From the NCBI GenBank assembly GCA_015852425.1, contig JAAAIG010000658.1, positions 11,173 through 22,328 of the forward strand: 11,156 bases of DNA. Direction: 5' to 3'. The stretch is from Gryganskiella cystojenkinii. Its lineage: Eukaryota > Mortierellomycota > Mortierellomycetes > Mortierellales > Mortierellaceae. Under the pieces are notes generated by a model. It worked only from the letters and a program-made list of their open reading frames with translations, ran no database searches and was not told where the DNA came from. A program made the position numbers and the translations under genes. Position 1 is the stretch's first letter; every line of letters begins with the position of its first letter. Shown here in pieces: positions 1 through 7,416 of the stretch.

Positions 1-418
1 AAAAAAAATTCCACTCAAGAGGAACTTTCAACTGAAGAGGAACTTGAGAGGAAAAAAGTTAGGTCGATTCGGACTTCAATTTTTTTTCACAATTTTTTTT
101 TTTGTGTCCTCTGTTGTGGAAGGCGAGGAAAGCTGTTTCGCCGTTTTTTCTCTTTTTTTTTTATATTTCAAGATCCCATCCTGGTTACCCCCCTCCTTTA
201 TACCTCTTCCTCCGTCCTCTTTTTACTTTTTTTTTTACCTCTTTCTCTTTTTTTTCTCCACCTTTCATCCCCACTCCCCTCAACAGATACCCTTCATCCC
301 TCCCTTCTTTTTTCGATTCGAGCAAGCTAAAGGATAGAAAAATCTTTATATTTTCTGCGACAGTTCACGTCAGATCACATCATACCCTTCAAGTTACACA
401 AAAAATCATACACGTATA
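1..418 (+). promoter_or_regulatory. T/CT-rich promoter and 5' leader of the transporter gene
   Basis: The stretch before the first start codon has no convincing coding region. It holds several T8-T10 runs and a strongly pyrimidine-biased block (about 140-310), as is common in fungal promoters and leaders. A TATA-like TTTATATTTT lies at 345-354, about 65 nt before the ATG, and a weaker TTTATA lies at 197-202; neither is proven. At the very start an 11-nt direct repeat (AAGAGGAACTT) occurs at 17-27 and again at 35-45. The long open frames here are simply poly-Phe/Pro translations of the pyrimidine tract and begin with TTG, so I do not treat them as genes. Confidence 0.5.
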
Positions 419-2019
419 ATGGGATCCCCTCTCGAGCGCAAGGGCTCGAACGGCTCATTGTCCTCCAAGGGCTCGGCCTCTTCTACCATCTCGAGCGATA
501 ACGTCCAACCTCAGGACCTCATGGCCGAACGCCCTGATCAAGGCAGCAACATGTCCGCGATTTTTAACATTGTTTGTGTTATCGCTGGTACTGGTACTCT
601 TGGTCTCCCTTTCTGCTTGGCTCAAGGTAATGAGAAAAAAAACAGACGGACAGTACAGGACGAAAATAAAAGAGAAAAAAGAAAATGAACTCAGATTCTA
701 GGAAGACCACCAAAAAAAATAGCCGACTAAACGTCCGATTCCAACGGTTTCATGGCATTCCTACTTTTTTGCATTTTATAGGTGGTTGGATCGGAGCCGG
801 TATCTTGGTCTTGTCCATGTTGATGTCTCTCTACACCGGTATCTTGATTATCCGTTGTATCTACTATGACGGTAAGACCCGTCTGGCTTCTTTCCACGAG
901 ATCGGTTACCATGCCTTTGGACGGATAGGTGTAAGTTAGTCTGCCATTGAGAAGCTCACTCATCCCAAAGCTCCACCTCATTCAGAAATTGGTCACCCCA
1001 TCTCGAAACATTCGTACTAACAAACACTCTCTTTTCTTGCACTTTTTTTTTGTAACCAACAGCTCATTGCCGTTTGGTTCTTCCATTCTTCAATCGTTTT
1101 GGGTGCGCCAGTGATGTACTTTATCCTCTCGGGAACTGAAATCAGGAGTATGACAGAGCAGCATGTGAATCTCTCGGAAAAGGCCTGGATCTGGATCTGC
1201 TGTGTTGTCGTCTCGATCCCCTTTGTTCTCATGAAGACTCTGAAGGAGGTCTCGTTGTTGTCGATTTTCGGAGTCCTCTCGACTGCTGTCTTGGTCGTGG
1301 TCACAATGGTCGAGTCTGGATTGGATTACAAGAACAAGAAGGGCACCTTTGAATACGATTATGTCGTCTGGCGCAACCTTCCCACTGCGATCGCAACCAT
1401 GTCGGTCTGTTTCGGAGGTAACGTCGTTTATATGCACGTTGAGGAAGCCATGAGATATCCTCGCGCCTGGAACCGTGTCTTGCTCTATGCCATGATCATC
1501 TGCTGTGTCATGTACGCGATGGTCGCGATCCCCGGTTACTTGACCTACGGTCCCCATGCCGCGTCTCCCATTTTGTCCAGTTTGCCCGAAGGTGCCTCCA
1601 GAAAGGCCGCGACAATCATGATTGTTGCCCACGTGTTGTTGGCCGCCCCTCTTTTGTTGACCTCGTTTGCGTTGGAGGTTGAGCGTCTCTGGGATATTAC
1701 GGAGGAACGTCGCGGCAAGATGATGGAGCGTGTGTACAGAACATTGATTCGTGTGATCATTGTTGCGGCCTGTGGTGGCATTGCCTGCACGGTGCCTTAC
1801 TTTGGTGATTTCCTCTCACTTTTGGGCGCCCTTGGCAACTGTACGTTGATCTTTGTGTTGCCTATCCTCTGTTACTTCAAGTTGATTGGATGGAAGCAGA
1901 TGAGATGGTACGAGTTGATTTGGTGCGCGATCATCTTGGTGATCGGTCTCCTCAGTGCCGTCATCGGATCCATCGATGCGATCAAGGCCCTCAACAAGGA
2001 CTTCAACCAAGGAAATTAA
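419..2019 (+). CDS. AAAP-family amino acid transporter (Aa_trans), three exons
   Basis: Proton- or sodium-coupled type amino acid permease, expected in the vacuolar or plasma membrane. Exons 419-626, 782-930 and 1063-2019 join in frame to 437 codons plus TAA. The first splice rebuilds the AAAP signature GTGTLGLPFCLAQGGWIGAG (57-76), which supports the model. Residues 1-45 are a hydrophilic, Ser-rich cytosolic tail. I count 11 hydrophobic helices, roughly 46-67, 72-94, 119-141, 161-176, 182-202, 225-243, 259-278, 301-323, 347-366, 368-391 and 404-423. Other family hallmarks are GYLTYG (277-282) followed by an ILSSLP segment, and a late PYFGDFLSLLGALGN block (about 365-379) before helix 10. The start ATG has A at -3. 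Length is normal for the family. Fungal relatives include the AVT vacuolar transporters and Mtr-like neutral amino acid permeases; substrate and membrane cannot be decided from sequence. No neighbour suggests a pathway. Confidence 0.92.
627..781 (+). other. Intron 1 of the AAAP transporter gene (155 nt)
   Basis: The donor is G|GTAATG and the acceptor is TTTTGCATTTTATAG. A plausible branch-point sequence, CGACTAAACG, lies at about 723-732. The intron splits a glycine codon after its first base (phase 1). Reading through it would replace the conserved LAQGGWIGAG motif with a Lys/Arg-rich tail and a stop at 686-688, so removal is strongly supported by protein conservation. Confidence 0.88.
931..1062 (+). 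other. Intron 2 of the AAAP transporter gene (132 nt)
   Basis: The donor is GGT|GTAAGT and the acceptor is TTTGTAACCAACAG after a T9 run. A branch-like TACTAAC sits at 1016-1022, about 40 nt upstream of the acceptor and matching the yeast branch-point consensus exactly. The intron is phase 0, and reading through it meets a stop at 937-939. Joining gives FGRIG followed by LIAVWFFHSSIVLGAPV, a continuous third membrane helix. Confidence 0.9.
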
Positions 2020-4487
2020 GGTGTCCCTCTTCCAAAAACCTATCATCCATCATAATCCTTCACAATTTTCTTTTGTAATTTATAGTTACCTTTTGCATTC
2101 AATTTCATAATAATATCATGGCCCCTTCGGCCGACACACAACGACCACTTTTTTTCTCCTATGATGATGTGAAGCGATGTTGATAAAGCCATAGGGTGAC
2201 ATGCTGCGTTGATAAAGTTCATTGGATTCGTGGTTTCATACCACCTGAGTCTACAAGTGTTAAAGGCACGTTTCTAACCATACAGAGGAGACGATGTGTA
2301 AGGAAACGCAACGCGTTCTTGTAAGTCATTTTCTCCTGATCGACGAGACTAATATCGTTCAACTCTTCCCTCCATGAATGCATTTCGAGGCACTAATGTC
2401 TCGACGAATGCCACTAAGACGCCCATTAATTTGCAGATTATGTTCAAGTGGCTAGTGCATCCAAATCCTCCGAGTCTTCCTTAGGCTTGGCCTACGAGTT
2501 ATTGCTCCCCCGCACACACATACACAAAAAAAAAAATGCGTACAGCACCTGGTCTTACGAATCGCCCAGCCATGTCTGATCATGAGAGAAACATGGGAGT
2601 CTAATCTCCCCTCTTCCCCAAAGTTTCTTTCACATGCTCAACCTCGGCGATGAGGAATTGATCAGAGGAGATCGATGGGGAGGACACAGACCTTGCTGCA
2701 ACCCCACAGTCTTTCGAACCGATATTTCTCCTGGCAATCCCTGCAACCCCAAAAAAACTTGTGTCTACCGGAATATCTATCCTTCGATCGATCCCCCAGA
2801 AACGCGCACAGAGGAAGGACACACGCGTCCAGGGAAGAGGTGTGGTACTGTACTCTATGGGTAGTGGAAAAATAGGCAAGGACCGAAGTTTGCATGTGAA
2901 GATAACATAGGACTTGGAAATCCGGCATACTGGATTCTTAGTTGAAAAGCGCCCAGGTCAACAACGATTTCTGAACAAACAAACAAAACAATCCTGCGTT
3001 GGGGGAGTCGTCAAGGAGGGGTTCGATTTCCGAAGGGAAAAGGGACAGACATCGGACATGCTATGGGACAAGGTGCCTTTAGTCTATCTCTTTTTCTCGA
3101 ACGGCGTCCAATTTATTTTTCTCGTTGCACAAAGTGTCGAAATCGTTTGGCGCTCTTCAACAAGAAAATGAAGACCACCACTGTCTGATTCGCTCGAGTC
3201 GCACAGGCGCCAGTCAGTGCTTCCCTGACAGATTGACAAGGTCGAACGGCACAGCACCATGCCATTTGCTTCAGAGAGATCTTTAGTTGATGTTGTTAGC
3301 TTGGACACGGACGCTGAGTCTGACGCGTCTTTTGATGACGACCAAAAAAAAAAAAAAAACTGTCGCTTTAGAGTGAGGATAAACTTGGTCCACGACTCAG
3401 TTGTCAAAAACAAACAAACAAAAAGCTCGCGAGGGAGTCAACTCACAAGACCCGTGCCTCGTTTCATCCTCCTTTTCCCTCCTCCTCTGTTGTCAAGTCC
3501 CTTCAGCATAAAAGAAGCAGAGCGTGATGATATTTTCAGCTAATCTCCTCCACATCCAATTTTTCCTCAACATATACTTTCCGACTTTGGGGGGTCGTCG
3601 CTTCTCCAAGACACTATAGCGGGAAGACACCTCAAGGATATCTTCTCTTACAGTTTTGTTGATGACATTTGTTGGCTATAGCAAGAAGTAGAGATGAAAA
3701 AAACATGGCGGGTGATTCCTTGGTGATACGAATTTCAACTCTTCATCCAAAAAAAAGACGCTCTTTCTCTCCCTTGCCACATTGTGCAGCTGTTAAGAGC
3801 GAGTGCTTTTTGTTATTTTTTTTGGCGCAATGTTCACAAAAACCAGTTCCCGCATTCAAAAAGGGTTGCTTGCGCCCTATTGTCATCTCGCATTTGAAAT
3901 GGAACACAAAGAGAAAGATCAGAAAATAAATTCTACCTTAGACTGAAGATACACCAGTTCTTTTTTTATTTTTTTCCACTTTGCTTTCTTTTGGGCAGGT
4001 GGGGAAACAACGTGGCCATGAAGGAGAGCTGTGGAGAAGTTGTCCGTCAGGGTTCGCGTCTTTCCTCATTTACGGAGTTTTATTTTTTTTTGTGTTTTCG
4101 ATGTAATATTTTCGCTCTCCAACGCGGTGGTTGCGACGAGGAGAAGCGCCATGATCGGAGGAAGAGAGGATAGAAACGTGGCAGAGGTAATAAGAGGAAA
4201 TGGAAAGGGAATGATGTTCTCCTCAGTACCAAATAGACCACCAGAAAAAACACAATCGACTGTCAGTGAGGTCAGACAGAGGCAAAGACAATCAACAAAA
4301 AACAAAGAGAGCAGAGAGAACGAGAAAAAAACATTATTATTCGTTTTACCCTGGATCCCATCTTACAAATAGGCCTGAAGAGACAAAACACTTGTCGACC
4401 GACGCCCTCCTATTTTTCATTCTTTCCACCCTCTTTTTCGTTTTCGTTTTCTTCAATTGCTTTCATTCAATCGCTTTTGCCTCCTTG
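2020..4487. other. Long intergenic region without a convincing gene
   Basis: This stretch of about 2.5 kb separates the transporter stop from the P450 promoter. The first 100 nt or so (with the A/T-rich stretch TTTTGTAATTTATAG near 2071-2085) are probably the transporter 3'UTR. The rest has only short overlapping open frames on both strands, of the size expected by chance, with low-complexity or arginine/serine-rich translations and no recognisable domain. Visible landmarks are a repeated GTTGATAAAG (about 2179-2188 and 2210-2219), A10-A15 homopolymers near 2526 and 3344, and CAAA repeats near 2978 and 3409. There is also a possible intron-like unit at 2321-2436 and a small ORF at 3259-3543, both treated as findings. 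I saw no tRNA or rRNA. The region could carry promoter elements or non-coding transcripts. Confidence 0.6.
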
Positions 4488-4496
4488 TATATAAAA
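4488..4496 (+). promoter_or_regulatory. TATA box of the P450 gene
   Basis: TATATAAAA is an excellent TATA-box match, about 205 nt upstream of the P450 start codon. It is followed by a CT-rich tract that is a typical fungal start-site region. No comparably strong TATA element lies elsewhere between the transporter and the P450. Confidence 0.7.
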
Positions 4497-4546
4497 TATC
4501 CTCCACTGGCAACTTCGAATCTGATTCCCCGGCGCAACCCCTCCAT

Positions 4547-4583
4547 CTTTCCTTCTCTCTCTCCTTTCTCTCCTTTCTCTCTC
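4547..4583 (+). promoter_or_regulatory. CT-rich tract in the P450 leader, possible transcription start region
   Basis: A nearly pure pyrimidine run includes tandem copies of CTCCTTTCT. It lies about 50-90 nt downstream of the TATA box, the usual position of transcription start clusters in fungi, where CT tracts often precede or surround the start. The rest of the leader to 4701 is A/C-rich (CACACTCACCACAGGC and similar), as in many highly expressed fungal 5'UTRs. Confidence 0.45.
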
Positions 4584-4701
4584 AACTTCGAGCTCAACGT
4601 CAACAGCCTCACCCATCCCACAGCAAATCTTGACCTTGAACTGAACTCTCTTCTCGCACAAGCGCCACATATCACACTCACCACAGGCATACACACCGAC
4701 A

Positions 4702-7158
4702 ATGACCACTGCAGTTGCCTCTTCATCGTCGCCTGCCGTGGTTTCCAACCTCCTGGCGCTTCTTCGACAACGCCAACGATCGTTGGTGAAGCGAGGCAAG
4801 GCCAACCCAGGTCTGGCCATGCTTGCTTTGACCGCTGTCCTTTACTTTTGGATCGGACGCATGCGTGCTGGCAAGAAGGGTCCACCCCGGGGCAAGGCGA
4901 TTCCCCATCTCAAGACTCGCTTGTTCATGGCCGATGTTGCGTTTGCGTATGTGAAGGCTAGAGCTGAAGGTGATGAACTCAAGTTCGTCCAGGGTCTGTC
5001 AAAACAGGGTCTGACACTGACGACCGAGTTTGTCGGTCATTGCCTGATCCTCGCTTTTGAACCATCTTCTGTCCAGCATATGCTGGTCAAGAACTTTGAG
5101 AACTATCCCAAAGGTAAAAAAGAACAAAGATATATATTTTTTCTATTATTCACCTCAGAACGTTCCTTTGCGGTTGGACGTACTGGACTTTTTCGCTTCC
5201 TGTACATGCCATATTGTTCTTCACCCCAGGATGTTTTTTGAACGGTTCCTTCCAATTTCATGAGAGCACGTGGTTGAGAATCGAGTCAACGACATGCACT
5301 CCCCCTTTTTTGAAAAGTCCTTCCACAACGTCCATCCCCAAAAATCAGGCTGCCCAGCCGAGGGTGCCATATCAGCCGAAACAACTTTGCTGGACATTTT
5401 GTTCACTGTGGTCTTTTGCTATCATCACAACGTTGAACGCATCCACCTTGATCTCGCATTAAAAAACTTTTTGGTTCATTTTTTTTAAAATCTTATCAAA
5501 GCAAAAAAAAAAAAGACCAAAGGGCTTGCATGGACTGGAGTGGAGAACAGAGTATATTTCTCCACAAACCCTCTTCCTTCTCCTGTTTGGTTGGTCTCGA
5601 GGGCGGTGAGGGCGGTGAGGGCGAAAAAGAAAAAGAAAAGGAAAAACTAAGGCTCTCACATTTTCTGTTTGATCCGATTCTTTCTTTTTCTTCGGCTTGC
5701 CTGGTCTGTAAACAGCAAAGTTGGTCCTGAATCAGCTCCTCATGTCTGCATCATCATCACCCAACCTTCCCAAAGGGACTACAAGCACCAGTTCCACCCT
5801 ATTTAATATCATCCCTCATCCTATTTTTTTCTCCTCCAAACAAGAACATCATCCGCATGACCAGCCTTATTTTCTCTCTTTTCGCCACTAGCTTTAGGGC
5901 GCCGCTTTGTTGTCCTCTTTCTTCACTTCAACTGACAAATATTTTATGTAATTGTCCCTTCTTCATCAAAAAAGGTCCCGCCTTCCACAAGGCTTTCTTC
6001 CCATTCATGGGCACAGGTATCTTCAACGCCGACGGTGCGGCCTGGAAGAACCAACGAGCGTTAGCCCGCCCTCATTTCCAAGTAACCGAGTACAAGGGTG
6101 CAGCACATATCGAGACCCAGATCAACCAGGTCTTTGGAATCCTGGACGAGGTCGTCGCTAAAGGCGCTCGGATCGATGCTCAAGATCTCTGGTCCCGTTA
6201 CACAATCGATACCGCAACCGGTTTCCTCTTTGGAGATTGTGTCAATGCGTTGGATATTCCTCAATCCAAGTTTGTGTCCGCGTTCAATTACACTCAAAAG
6301 GTCTGTGGCTGGAAAGTCCGTCTGTGTGATTACCAAGCCTTAGTCCCTGCGTTTGAGTTCCCACAAAAGGTCAAGGACATGGACGCGGTTTTGATGCCGA
6401 TTGTCGATTCCGCGATCGCAAAGGAAATCCAAAGACGCAGTCTGGCTGAGGAAGGTGCTGAGAATGAACATCAACATGATAATCTCCTCAATCATTTCTT
6501 GAACTCCGTGGACGAGACCGGCAAGCCCTTTGACCGAATTTACTTACGCGATATGTTGATGAACTTTTTATTGGCGGGTCGTGATACCTCGACGAATCTG
6601 TTGACGTTCATGTGTTATAACCTGGGTAAGCACCCCGAGGTGATGAAACGTCTCCGGGATGAGGTATTTGAGGTCGTCGGCAAGGAACGTAAACCGGACC
6701 ATGAGGATATCAAGAAGCTCAAGTTCATGAAACAGGTCATCAACGAAACCTTGCGACTTTACCCCGCCGTCCCGTTCAACATCAAGACCTGTCTTGAGGA
6801 CGATGTCCTGCCCAACGGCTATTTCATCCCCAAGGGTTCCTTGGTCGTTCACTCATCGTATGTGACCCATCGGATGAAAGAATACTGGGGCGAGGACGCC
6901 GAAGAGTTTGACCCGGACCGTTGGGGACCCGAGCGCGTCAAGATTGTCCGTCCGTTCATGTTCTTCCCCTTCCATGCCGGTCCACGTATCTGTCTCGGTC
7001 AAAACTTTGCTTATAACCAGGCCATGAATACAATGACCCGGTTGATGCAAAAGTATACTTGGAAGGTCGTCGATGGTTTTGTGCCCAAGCCCGAATCCGA
7101 TATCACAATGTACTCCCGAAACGGCATGCAACTCATCTTCGACCACTACCGCGAGTGA
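4702..7158 (+). CDS. Cytochrome P450 monooxygenase, CYP52/CYP63/CYP704-like, two exons
   Basis: Heme-thiolate monooxygenase, probably ER-anchored and fed by a P450 reductase. Exons 4702-5113 and 5975-7158 join in frame to 531 codons plus TGA. A membrane anchor (about 36-53) is followed by a basic, proline-containing hinge (PPRGKAIP, 61-68). The splice rebuilds the continuous motif NYPKGPAFHKAFFPFMGTG, then GIFNADGAAWKNQR (helix C). The I-helix oxygen-activation motif is AGRDTST (338-344), the ExxR motif is E395-R398 (ETLRLYP), the PERF-region motif is FDPDRW (449-454) and the heme loop is FHAGPRICLG (470-479) with Cys477 as thiolate ligand. All key residues are present. The loop and the GIFNxDG segment recall fungal alkane/fatty-acid omega-hydroxylases and basidiomycete CYP63, so a long-chain aliphatic substrate is a reasonable guess but not shown. 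The start ATG has A at -3. Family assignment below clan level is uncertain. Confidence 0.93.
5114..5974 (+). other. Unusually long intron of the P450 gene (861 nt)
   Basis: The donor is AAAG|GTAAAA and the acceptor is TCATCAAAAAAG|GTCCC. The intron splits a glycine codon after its first base. Conserved flanking protein (NYPKG then PAFHKAFF) leaves no room for an extra exon, so one long intron is the simplest model. It is about five to six times longer than the two transporter introns. The reading frame of exon 2 stays open upstream through the acceptor to an ATG at 5857, so a naive gene call would begin there and lose the first 137 residues and the membrane anchor. Confidence 0.8.
5601..5645 (+). 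repeat. Purine-rich tandem repeats inside the P450 intron
   Basis: Two and a half copies of the 9-mer GGGCGGTGA (from 5601) run directly into several copies of AAAAAG-type hexamers (from about 5623). The G-rich half has alternating GGG and GG runs and could form a two-layer G-quadruplex; the whole block is almost pure purine. It is a simple-sequence element with no coding sense in the spliced gene. Confidence 0.6.
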
Positions 7159-7416
7159 AAATAGCGTATTCAACGAGATAAACCACGATATGTATAAAAA
7201 AGCGATATCAAAAATATTGGTCTATGCGGTGTGTAATTTGTTCTTATTGCTTGTCCCTTTTCGTTGCCATTTTGTAGACAATTCGCCGCCGTCGAGATCC
7301 TCATATTCGTATTCTTTATTGCCTACCTAGCGGGCCAAAATAAGCTGCGAGAGGATCCGAATCACTTTCATAAAAACGGAGGTGAGAAGCGGTAGTGACG
7401 CAACAAAGACTTTATT
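7159..7416. other. Convergent 3' region between the P450 and the F-box gene
   Basis: Only 258 nt separate the two stop codons. The P450 side is A/T-rich just after the TGA (GTATAAAAAAGC, about 7191-7202), a possible 3'-end signal without a canonical AATAAA. On the minus strand AATAAA occurs at 7416-7411 and again at 7320-7315. Because the minus-strand signals lie at both ends of the gap, the two mRNAs may overlap at their 3' ends. No other gene is visible. Confidence 0.5.
7411..7416 (-). promoter_or_regulatory. AATAAA polyadenylation signal abutting the F-box stop codon
   Basis: Read on the minus strand, the TGA stop (7419-7417) is followed immediately by AATAAA. If it is used, cleavage would leave a 3'UTR of only some tens of bases. 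A second AATAAA on the same strand at 7320-7315 offers a longer alternative. Confidence 0.45.

Noticed and set aside
44..419. Two open frames in the first 420 nt
   Set aside because: Both start at non-ATG codons and translate the pyrimidine tract into Phe/Pro/Ser-rich sequence; this is leader DNA.
1090..1632. 180-codon minus-strand open frame
   Set aside because: It is antisense to exon 3 of the transporter and rich in His/Asp/Arg/Gly, a shadow of the real codons.
2601..2928. Cluster of overlapping 66-92 codon frames on both strands
   Set aside because: All frames are similarly open, none has a recognisable motif, and composition gives no preferred strand; probably chance.
3015..3035. GGTTCGATTTC resembling a tRNA T-loop
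   Set aside because: The flanking bases do not form a 5-bp T stem, and no anticodon arm or acceptor stem can be found upstream.
4031..4961. Open frames of 113 and 231 codons upstream of and overlapping the P450 start
   Set aside because: They translate the promoter and leader and then run out of frame over P450 exon 1, and they give low-complexity products.
5740..5762. Minus-strand GTGATGA/CTGA pair resembling snoRNA C and D boxes in the P450 intron
   Set aside because: The boxes are only about 20 nt apart, with no terminal stem and no room for a guide sequence.
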